Shown here in pieces: positions 1 to 5,059 of a stretch of DNA of 6,054 nt. Position 1 is the stretch's first letter. Each line of letters starts with the position of its first letter. The stretch is taken from NCBI GenBank assembly GCA_026416775.1, contig JAOAEN010000036.1, positions 1-6,054 on the forward strand, in the 5' to 3' direction. This DNA is from Dehalococcoidales bacterium (GTDB lineage: Bacteria > Chloroflexota > Dehalococcoidia > Dehalococcoidales > RBG-16-60-22). A model generated the notes under the pieces. The model searched no databases, was not told where the DNA came from, and was given only the letters and a program-made list of their open reading frames with translations. A program made the position numbers and the translations under genes.

Positions 1-266
1 TTGCCGAGGCGTTGCTTGAGGCGGCGGTGGGGCTCGGTCTTTCCCGTGCTGATGCCGAGGTGCTTGTGCGCCAGACGATGCTCGGTTCCGCCCGGCTTGC
101 GGAAGAATCGGGTATGTCTTTTTCAGCGCTGCGCCGGGCGGTGACTTCCCGCGGTGGCACCACGGAAAGGGCACTTGCGGTCTTTGAAGAGGCATCACTC
201 AGGGAAATTGTGGCAAAAGCGGTGCGTGCTGCCTGCGAGCGCGCCCGTGAACTCGGCTCCGGGTAG
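1..266 (+). CDS. proC: Pyrroline-5-carboxylate reductase, C-terminal part (5' end outside window)
   Basis: ProC reduces 1-pyrroline-5-carboxylate to L-proline with NAD(P)H, the last step of proline synthesis in the cytoplasm. Only about 87 C-terminal codons are visible, read from position 3 to a TAG stop at 264-266. They cover the all-helical C-terminal dimerisation domain. The visible signature is the block VTSRGGTTERAL at about residues 44-55 of the fragment, matching the conserved VTSPGGTT segment of the family, which forms part of the substrate and dimer interface. Before it lies a helix typical of ProC (QTMLGSARLAEESG), and the fragment ends with the usual ACERARELG helix. The frame is open to the left edge, so the TTG at 12 is an internal codon and not a start. 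The usual proline at the fourth position of VTSPGG is arginine here. No clear intrinsic terminator follows. Family assignment is confident from motif and length of the C-terminal block. Confidence 0.93.
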   Translation, partial: AEALLEAAVGLGLSRADAEVLVRQTMLGSARLAEESGMSFSALRRAVTSRGGTTERALAVFEEASLREIVAKAVRAACERARELGSG

Positions 267-268
267 GT

Positions 269-285
269 GCCGGTTTTTTGCCGGC
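269..285 (+). other. Small hairpin just after proC, doubtful terminator
   Basis: GCCGG at 269-273 can pair with CCGGC at 281-285 around a seven-base loop made mostly of T. It begins three bases after the proC stop, but the T run lies in the loop and not after the stem, and the 3' flank (TTGCCATTAG) is not T-rich. It could cap the proC message or be a weak terminator. I would not call it a normal intrinsic terminator. Confidence 0.25.
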
Positions 286-332
286 TTGCCATTAGTTCCG
301 TGTCTCATCTCATTATTCTGTCGTGTCTGGTA

Positions 333-358
333 GGGAGAAGTGGGTGGATGGGAGGGGG
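333..358 (+). other. Candidate G-quadruplex motif upstream of the cvpA promoter
   Basis: Four runs of at least three G occur on the plus strand at 333-335, 342-344, 350-352 and 354-358, separated by loops of 6, 5 and 1 bases. This fits the standard G3-N1-7 pattern. The tract lies in the otherwise non-coding proC-cvpA spacer and ends about 38 bases before the -35 box of the cvpA promoter. Folding in the cell is not shown by sequence alone, and a purine-rich stretch can arise by chance. Confidence 0.45.
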
Positions 359-396
359 AAACATCAAGGTGCGGCGGAAGTCATTCGGTGTGCCTG

Positions 397-425
397 TTGA
401 CTTGGCACTGGTGAAGGGGTAAAAT
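397..425 (+). promoter_or_regulatory. Sigma70-type promoter for cvpA
   Basis: The -35 box TTGACT (397-402, five of six matches to consensus) and the -10 box TAAAAT (420-425, five of six matches) are separated by exactly 17 bases (403-419). Counting the last -10 base as -7 puts +1 at 432, which is the G of the cvpA GTG start codon. The expected transcript would therefore have no 5' leader. The -35 and -10 boxes and the spacing are seen directly; the start site is inferred from the usual geometry. Confidence 0.75.
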
Positions 426-431
426 GCGCTC

Positions 432-920
432 GTGAACTGGCTGGACATTGCCATTCTGGTCGTTCTGGCTATTTCTGCGGTCATCGGGGTGATGACCGGT
501 ATCATCAAGATTGTCCTTTCCATCGTGGGTGTCATCGTCGGGGTCGTGCTTGCCGGGCGCTTTTCCGGCCCCCTCGGAAGCATGCTGACCTTCATTGATA
601 ACCCGCAGTGGGCGAAGATCGCCGCCTTTGTCATCATCCTGGTGGCGGTGCTTGCGGTCTCCGCCATTATTGCCGTGCTGCTCGGCAAGCTTGCTTCCGC
701 CGTGATGCTGGGCTGGGTGAACCGGCTCGGGGGCGGGGTGCTGGGGCTTATCATGGGGGGAGTGTTCTGTGCGGCCGTCATTGCCATGTGGGCGAAATTC
801 CTCGGGAGCGATGGCGTGCTCGGTGATTCGGCGGTTGCCCGGTTTTTCCTGAATACTTTTCCTTTTGTGCTGGGGCTGCTGCCCGCGGAATTCGGCTCGG
901 TGCGCGATTTTTTCCGATAG
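432..920 (+). CDS. cvpA: CvpA-family inner-membrane protein
   Basis: This 162-residue protein belongs to the CvpA family, small membrane proteins named after the E. coli colicin V production protein; their molecular role is not well defined. Four hydrophobic segments are visible at about residues 5-21, 24-42, 62-85 and 100-123, in the family's usual arrangement. The N-terminus (NWLDIAIL) and the WVNRLGGGVLGLIMG segment at about 95-109 are typical of the family. GTG at 432 is the start because an in-frame TAA stands at 420-422 and the family normally begins with M-N-W-L-D. No Shine-Dalgarno sequence sits at normal distance: the nearest purine run (GAAGGGG, 413-419) ends 12 bases upstream and lies inside the promoter spacer, which fits leaderless translation. 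The gene stands alone between proC and a convergent ferredoxin unit, with its own promoter and terminator. Confidence 0.87.
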   Translation: MNWLDIAILVVLAISAVIGVMTGIIKIVLSIVGVIVGVVLAGRFSGPLGSMLTFIDNPQWAKIAAFVIILVAVLAVSAIIAVLLGKLASAVMLGWVNRLGGGVLGLIMGGVFCAAVIAMWAKFLGSDGVLGDSAVARFFLNTFPFVLGLLPAEFGSVRDFFR

Positions 921-939
921 CCGGAATAGCTAGCAAATA

Positions 940-988
940 CCGCTGGCGCATGGATGTACCATGCTTGATTCCAGCGGTTTTTGCTTTT
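940..988 (+). terminator. Intrinsic terminator of cvpA, two stacked stems
   Basis: CCGCTGG at 940-946 pairs with CCAGCGG at 971-977, and the T-rich stretch TTTTTGCTTTTT follows. Inside the long loop a second perfect stem occurs: GCATGG (948-953) with CCATGC (959-964) around ATGTA. The two stems can stack with a one-sided bulge. The structure starts 19 bases after the cvpA stop. On the minus strand the 3' flank is only TATTT, so termination of the incoming ferredoxin transcript here would be weaker. No other terminator is seen between these convergent genes. Confidence 0.75.
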
Positions 989-1020
989 TCCGTCAGTTTT
1001 TCTAGCGTCTGGCGGATGAC

Positions 1021-1230
1021 TCACTTCTTCCGCGGGTGATCGGGATCGGGTTTGGGGGCATCCACCGGGCAAATCTCAGCGCACTTGGGAGAATCGTGGT
1101 AGCCCACGCATTCAACGCACTTGTTGGGGTCAATCACGTAGGTCGTTTCACCTTCGCTGATCGCCTGCACCGGGCATTCCGCCTCACAGGCACCACAGCT
1201 GATGCATTCATCGGTGATCTTGTAAGCCAT
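1021..1230 (-). CDS. 2[4Fe-4S] ferredoxin, Alvin/YfhL-like
   Basis: This 69-residue soluble protein is a small low-potential electron carrier. Two cluster-binding motifs are complete: C9-x2-C12-x2-C15-x3-C19-P and C38-x2-C41-x8-C50-x3-C54-P. The eight-residue spacing in the second motif, in place of the two residues of clostridial ferredoxins, and the charged, proline-rich C-terminal extension (about 57-69) are marks of the Allochromatium vinosum/YfhL type. ATG at 1228-1230 is the start because AAGGAGGT (1244-1237) lies six bases upstream; a longer reading to 1263 would add eleven residues with no family match. It lies 81 bases downstream of coaD in the same direction, with no clear terminator or promoter between them, so it is probably the last gene of the rsmD-coaD unit. 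The redox partner cannot be told from the sequence. Confidence 0.93.
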   Translation of the reverse strand: MAYKITDECISCGACEAECPVQAISEGETTYVIDPNKCVECVGYHDSPKCAEICPVDAPKPDPDHPRKK

Positions 1231-1311
1231 TATTCTACCTCCTTGAGTCTTGGCTTCGGGCAAAACGTCCTGAAACCTTGTCTTCGCCCGTTTTCGGTTT
1301 CGGGAAGAAAT

Positions 1312-1803
1312 TTACTGTTTTTTCAGCATGGCTGCCTTCTTTTTGAGGGCTTCCGCCACGTTCTTGGGGACGAGTTTGTGGATATCACCACCGAGGCTTG
1401 CCACTTCCTTGATCAGGCTGGCACTGAGGAACTGGTATTCCTGGCTTGCCATGAAGCAGACCGTTTCCAGCCCCGGGCAGAGCATCTGGTTCATCATTGC
1501 CATTTCAAATTCCCACTCAAAATCACCGATGGCCCTTAGTCCTCTTACCAGCACCTGGGCGTTCACCTCGCGGGCAAACTCCACGGTTATCTTGCTGTAG
1601 GGCCGCACTTCAATCTTGGGCAGGTGCTGTGTGGCCGCTTTTGCCAGTTCCACCCGTTCTTCAAGGGTGAACATGAGGTTCTTCTGCGGGGTCGCGAAGA
1701 TACCGATGATGAGCCTGTCGAAGAGCCGGGAAGCCCTGATGGCAATATCAAGATGCCCGTTGGTAATCGGATCAAAGCTACCCGGGTATAGGGCAGTGAT
1801 CAA
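1312..1803 (-). CDS. coaD: Phosphopantetheine adenylyltransferase
   Basis: CoaD transfers AMP from ATP to 4'-phosphopantetheine, giving dephospho-CoA and pyrophosphate, the penultimate step of coenzyme A synthesis in the cytoplasm. The 163-residue length is normal. The nucleotidyltransferase signature appears as PGSFDPITNGH at residues 7-17, with T14-x-G-H17 forming the ATP-binding motif. K41, before the FTLEERV block (45-51), matches the phosphopantetheine-binding lysine region. RGLRAIGDFEWE lies at 87-98, and the second ATP-binding block, SASLIKEVA, at 127-135. The start is TTG (1803-1801): no ATG or GTG is placed to give the essential N-terminal strand, and a good ribosome-binding site lies six bases upstream. 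The TTG overlaps the rsmD TGA stop as TTGA, so translation is likely coupled. rsmD and coaD are neighbours in many bacteria. Confidence 0.97.
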   Translation of the reverse strand: MITALYPGSFDPITNGHLDIAIRASRLFDRLIIGIFATPQKNLMFTLEERVELAKAATQHLPKIEVRPYSKITVEFAREVNAQVLVRGLRAIGDFEWEFEMAMMNQMLCPGLETVCFMASQEYQFLSASLIKEVASLGGDIHKLVPKNVAEALKKKAAMLKKQ

Positions 1804-2354
1804 GATGTGACCTCCTTGCGGTATATTGAAATGCAGCTATCGCCGTGGCGCTGTTCCTTGATGAGGGCCATCGCCCCGTAGGCAGGGTTGAGGGTAAGAC
1901 GTGGAGAGTGGGTGATCACCATTGTTGTCTTTTCACCGACAAGCGGCGAGTTTACGAGCTGCATGACGAAATCCCCAATCGTGGCATCGGCGTATGGCGG
2001 ATCCATCAGTATGATATCATATTCTTTGTCCAGGAAGGAAAGTGCCCGGTTCACACTGCAGCAGTAGACGTGTGCCCTATCAGCGAGCCTTGTTGTCTCA
2101 AGGTTCTCCTTGATTATAGCACAGCACTTGGGGTTCCTTTCAACGAAGTCCACCCAGCCGGCACCCCGGCTGAGTGCTTCAATACCCAGCGCCCCGCTTC
2201 CGGAAAACAGGTCGAGCACGGTTGACCAGTTATCGGCAATGCGCTCCAGCATGGAAAAGATCGCCCCACGCACCAGGTCGGTCGCCGGGCGCGTTTTTGT
2301 GCCTTTGGGGAATTTCAGACGGTGCCCCTTTGCCGTGCCGGTGATGATACGCAT
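1800..2354 (-). CDS. rsmD: 16S rRNA (guanine966-N2)-methyltransferase
   Basis: RsmD uses S-adenosylmethionine to methylate N2 of G966 of 16S rRNA (E. coli numbering) in the small ribosomal subunit. The 184-residue protein opens with the family's RIITGTAKGHRLKFP segment (2-16) and the TRPATDLVRGAIFSML block (21-36). The SAM-binding motif I is LDLFSGSGALGIEA (47-60), and the catalytic motif IV is DPPY (118-121), preceded by ILM. ATG at 2352-2354 is the start that matches the family. An in-frame TTG at 2384 would add ten unrelated residues. The ribosome-binding site before the ATG is poor (AGGG only two bases away), unlike its neighbours. Its TGA stop overlaps the coaD start. It is the first gene of an apparent rsmD-coaD-ferredoxin unit. 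Confidence 0.95.
   Translation of the reverse strand: MRIITGTAKGHRLKFPKGTKTRPATDLVRGAIFSMLERIADNWSTVLDLFSGSGALGIEALSRGAGWVDFVERNPKCCAIIKENLETTRLADRAHVYCCSVNRALSFLDKEYDIILMDPPYADATIGDFVMQLVNSPLVGEKTTMVITHSPRLTLNPAYGAMALIKEQRHGDSCISIYRKEVTS
1810..1817 (-). promoter_or_regulatory. Ribosome-binding site that fixes the coaD TTG start
   Basis: AAGGAGGT (reading 1817 down to 1810) lies within the last codons of rsmD and six bases before TTG at 1803. It is a near-perfect complement of the 16S rRNA tail. This supports the uncommon TTG start and suggests that ribosomes finishing rsmD re-initiate on coaD. Confidence 0.85.
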
Positions 2355-2389
2355 ATCCCTATCGCTTTGCGGAGGACTTCCCAAGAACT

Positions 2390-2419
2390 AGGATAAACGG
2401 AGCCAATCTTGTTTGTCAA
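2390..2419 (-). promoter_or_regulatory. Sigma70-type promoter for the rsmD-coaD-ferredoxin unit
   Basis: On the minus strand a perfect -35 box TTGACA (2419-2414) is followed after 18 bases by TATCCT (2395-2390), which matches four of six -10 positions. The expected +1 is near 2383, leaving about 29 bases of leader before the rsmD ATG. It sits in the spacer downstream of the ftsZ terminator, so the three-gene unit need not depend on division-cluster transcription. Confidence 0.62.
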
Positions 2420-2510
2420 ACCGCCGGGCTACGCTACGGCGTTTTGGGGGATTTCTTGTGCTCACACCTTTTATCCCCATCTCACGCTGGTGTGATGATG
2501 GTGCTTCCGG

Positions 2511-2543
2511 AAAAGGGGCTGCGGGCGCATTGCGCCCGCAGCC
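2511..2543 (-). terminator. Intrinsic terminator of the ftsZ transcript
   Basis: GGCTGCGGGCGCA (2517-2529) and TGCGCCCGCAGCC (2531-2543) are perfectly complementary, giving a stem of about 11-12 G+C-rich pairs with a very tight loop. On the minus strand the stem is followed by CC and TTTT (2516-2511). The stem starts 38 bases after the ftsZ stop. The plus-strand 3' flank (GGTAACC) has no T run, so it should act on the minus strand. The short T run makes it less than ideal. Confidence 0.7.
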
Positions 2544-2581
2544 GGTAACCAGAATCGCTGATTTTCTGCCAGCTCGTGTCT

Positions 2582-3724
2582 TTACATAAACTGGCGCTGC
2601 CTCGGCTGTTGCTGCTGGGGTGGCATCTGGTTCATTTCCTGGGGCATGGGGAATTTCCTCCTGCTGTAAAGCGGTCGGCGCAGGAAGGAAGGCATGTCCA
2701 GTTCCTCTTCGCTCTTGATGTTCTTGAGGATCTTGGTCATCTCCTCGTCCTCGGCGCTCCGGCCCATGCCCATCTTGGCGTGGAAGCCGGTGGCGATGAG
2801 GGTGATCATCACCTCGGACTCCATTGCCGGGTTGTTGGCGACGCCAAAGATGATGTTGGCTTCGGGGTCGACCGCCTGCTTGATGACCTCGGCTGCCTGA
2901 TTGACCTCAAAGAGCGTGAGGTTATTACCGCCGACGACGTTGAAGAGCACACCCTTGGCGCCCTCCACGGATACCTCAAGGAGCGGGCTTGCCAGGGCAT
3001 CCCTTGCCGCGTCAATGGCGCGGTTCTGTCCGGTGCCCCTGCCGATGGACATCCAGGCGGGGCCGGCATCCTTCATGATAGCCTTGACATCGGCGAAGTC
3101 CAGGTTGATCATGCCGGGGGTGGTGATGACCTCGGCGATTGCCTGCACGCCGTGCCTCAGGACGTCATCGGCAAGTTTGAAGGCGCTGTCCACACCGGTC
3201 TTGTGGTCGCAGAGGGAAAGCAGCCGGTCATTGGGGATAATGATGAGGGTATCAACCTTGTCGACCAGCTTCTTGATGCCTTCCTCGGCTGTCTTCATGC
3301 GGTGGGCGCCCTCAAAGCTGAACGGCTTGGTCACCACGGCGATGGTAAGGGCACCGCTGCTCTTGGCAATCTCTGCCACGATGGGGATAGAGCCGGTACC
3401 GGTGCCGCCACCCATGCCGGCGGTGAGGAAGACCATGTCCGCCCCGGAAATGAGTTCCTTGATCTCCTCGCGGTTTTCCTCGGCAGCCTTCTCCCCGACA
3501 AGGTGGTCGCCGCCGGCACCAAGCCCTCTGGTGAGCTTCGGACCGAGCTGGACGCATATGGGCGCTTCACAGACGGCCAGTGCCTGGGCATCCGTATTCA
3601 TGGCGATGAACTCAACGCCCTGGATATTCTCACGCACCATGCGGGTTACGGCATTGGAGCCGCCACCACCCAGCCCGACCACCTTTATCTTTGCGGGACT
3701 AGCTACAAAATTTGTTCTTGCCAT
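2582..3724 (-). CDS. ftsZ: Cell division protein FtsZ
   Basis: FtsZ is the tubulin-like GTPase that polymerises into the cytokinetic ring. The 380-residue protein has VVGLGGGGSNAVTRM at 15-29, the phosphate-binding T4 loop GMGGGTGTG at 103-111 and the catalytic T7 loop NLDFADV at 207-213 (N207, D209, D212), which completes the active site of the next subunit. The GTPase core ends near 316. A short linker of about 25 residues leads to LDMPSFLRR (342-350), the conserved peptide that binds FtsA. That peptide is normally at or near the very end, but here 30 more residues follow, rich in Arg, Pro, Gln and Met, with a QQQQ run. The start is ATG at 3724 with AAAGGAGG five bases upstream. It is 27 bases downstream of ftsA, in one operon with it, and is followed by a strong hairpin terminator. 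Confidence 0.98.
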   Translation of the reverse strand: MARTNFVASPAKIKVVGLGGGGSNAVTRMVRENIQGVEFIAMNTDAQALAVCEAPICVQLGPKLTRGLGAGGDHLVGEKAAEENREEIKELISGADMVFLTAGMGGGTGTGSIPIVAEIAKSSGALTIAVVTKPFSFEGAHRMKTAEEGIKKLVDKVDTLIIIPNDRLLSLCDHKTGVDSAFKLADDVLRHGVQAIAEVITTPGMINLDFADVKAIMKDAGPAWMSIGRGTGQNRAIDAARDALASPLLEVSVEGAKGVLFNVVGGNNLTLFEVNQAAEVIKQAVDPEANIIFGVANNPAMESEVMITLIATGFHAKMGMGRSAEDEEMTKILKNIKSEEELDMPSFLRRPLYSRRKFPMPQEMNQMPPQQQQPRQRQFM

Positions 3725-3751
3725 ATCCGCCTCCTTTCTCTCGACTGTTTA

Positions 3752-4975
3752 TCAACCGATAAATAGTTTCTTCAGACTCTGGGCAAGGGCATTGATGGCA
3801 AAGCTGAAAAGACCGGGTTTCCACTGTTTCCGGTTGCCTTTGTAGCGGGCACCCCACAGGACGAGCCCGACTGCGGTGGCATATGCCGGGTCACAGAGTT
3901 TTTCGGCGATGCCGTAGATATTGGTCGGGGCGCCGATCCTCACCGGCATCTTGAGGGTCTGGGTGCCCAGTGTTGCCAGACCGGCGATGTTGGAGCTACC
4001 GCCCGTGAGGACCAGCCCGGCGGGCACGATGGACTCATAATCGGCGTTGGGAAGCTCAAGCACGATGAGTTTGAGGATTTCCTCCACCCTTGCCCGGATG
4101 ATATCGCAGAGGTCCTGATAGGAAATCCCGTGCCCGTCCTGTGAAAACGCCAGCGGAACGTCAGCCTTGGCATCGTAAACGGGCATGACGCTACCGTATT
4201 TCTTTTTCATCTCTTCGGCGATTTCAAATGGTAGCCCCAGCCCGATCGCCACATCGCGGGTGAGCTGGTAACCGGCGACGGGCAGGATCGCGGTGTGCCA
4301 GATGCTGCCCTCGCGGAAGATGGCGATATCCGTGGTACCGCCGCCGATATCGGCAAGGATGACCCCGACCTCCTTTTCGTCTTCGGTCAGGATTGCTTCG
4401 CTGCTTGCCAGCGGTTCAAGGACAAGGTCTTCAATTTCAATGCCAACGCTGCGCACGCATTTTACGAGATTCTGAATGGAGGTGACCGCGGCGGTGATGA
4501 CATGGGTCTCCACGTCCAGGCGGTAGCCATGCATTCCCACCGGGTTCTTCACCCCTGCCTGCCCGTCAACAACATAGGTACGCGGGATGACATGGAGCAG
4601 TCTCCGGTCCGGCGAGAGCTTGATGTTCTGCGCGGCATTGAGGACCCTCCGCAGGTCCTCGGGGCGGACGACACGGTCATTGCGGGTGATGGCAACAACG
4701 CCGCGGTTGTTTGTTGAGGTTACATGGCGACCGGTGACGCCGACGTAGGCGGAATCAACCTTGCAACCGCTTACCTGCTCCGCCTTCCGTACTGACTCGC
4801 GGATCGTTTCTCTGGCCTCATTGATGTTGACCACGAGCCCCTTGTGCATCCCTTTTGAAGGGGTGATCCCCACACCGATTATCCGGGGAACGTTCCCATC
4901 ACTGACATCCGCCATGATGGTGCATACTTTCGTCGTCCCGACGTCTATCCCGGTGATGATATTCCTTTTTCCCAT
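3752..4975 (-). CDS. ftsA: Cell division protein FtsA
   Basis: FtsA is an actin-family ATPase that tethers FtsZ filaments to the inner face of the membrane and recruits later division proteins. The 407-residue length is typical. Visible motifs are the phosphate-1 loop IDVGTTKVC (10-18), the FtsA-specific 1C domain after it (about 85-165), the phosphate-2 loop ADIGGGTTDIAIF (208-220) and the adenosine motif VLTGGSSNIAG (322-332). The last residues, about 389-406 (LFSFAINALAQSLKKLFI), form the expected amphipathic membrane-targeting helix. ATG at 4975 is preceded by AGGAGGG with a rather short spacing of 3-4 bases. It lies between rsmH and ftsZ in the same direction. No promoter is visible in the 84-base gap upstream, so it is probably transcribed from beyond the window together with rsmH. 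Confidence 0.98.
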   Translation of the reverse strand: MGKRNIITGIDVGTTKVCTIMADVSDGNVPRIIGVGITPSKGMHKGLVVNINEARETIRESVRKAEQVSGCKVDSAYVGVTGRHVTSTNNRGVVAITRNDRVVRPEDLRRVLNAAQNIKLSPDRRLLHVIPRTYVVDGQAGVKNPVGMHGYRLDVETHVITAAVTSIQNLVKCVRSVGIEIEDLVLEPLASSEAILTEDEKEVGVILADIGGGTTDIAIFREGSIWHTAILPVAGYQLTRDVAIGLGLPFEIAEEMKKKYGSVMPVYDAKADVPLAFSQDGHGISYQDLCDIIRARVEEILKLIVLELPNADYESIVPAGLVLTGGSSNIAGLATLGTQTLKMPVRIGAPTNIYGIAEKLCDPAYATAVGLVLWGARYKGNRKQWKPGLFSFAINALAQSLKKLFIG

Positions 4976-4984
4976 ATACCCTCC

Positions 4985-5026
4985 TTAGAGTGGACTCATC
5001 GGTATCTTATTCTTTCCCATCTTCAC
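4985..5026 (-). other. Tiny ORF (13 codons) ending on the ftsA ribosome-binding site
   Basis: In the rsmH-ftsA gap a GTG at 5026 (or ATG at 5020) opens a frame of 13 (or 11) codons, ending MGKNKIPMSPL, with TAA at 4987-4985. AAAGGAGGT at 5046-5038 lies 11 bases before the GTG. The stop overlaps the TAAGGAGGG that serves ftsA. Its ATGGGAAA start resembles the ftsA start (MGK-NKI against MGK-RNI). It could be a translated coupling peptide, a remnant of a duplicated ftsA start, or chance. No protein family can be assigned to so short a frame. Confidence 0.25.
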
Positions 5027-5059
5027 ATCTCCCCCGGACCTCCTTTCAGAATCTCGTAT

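Noticed and set aside
424..435. ATG followed three codons later by TGA, overlapping the cvpA GTG start.
   Set aside because: The ATG lies at the end of the -10 box and would be upstream of the predicted transcript start, so it is unlikely to be translated.
305..1072. A 255-codon open frame on the minus strand over cvpA and the 3' end of the ferredoxin.
   Set aside because: It crosses a terminator and two real genes, and its Thr/Pro/Met-rich composition is that of antisense to a membrane protein gene.
1231..1311. Possible separate promoter or terminator between coaD and the ferredoxin gene.
   Set aside because: Only weak stems (such as CCCG with CGGG) and no T run or paired -35/-10 boxes are visible; co-transcription is simpler.
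2576..3766. A 396-codon open frame on the plus strand opposite ftsZ.
   Set aside because: It is fully antisense to a clear ftsZ, its protein is rich in His, Gly, Asp and Leu with no family look, and such shadows are expected from G/C-biased third positions.
2901..3845. A 314-codon open frame on the plus strand over ftsZ and the ftsA end.
   Set aside because: It is antisense to ftsZ in a second frame, with Ser/Pro/Ala-rich composition typical of a shadow frame.
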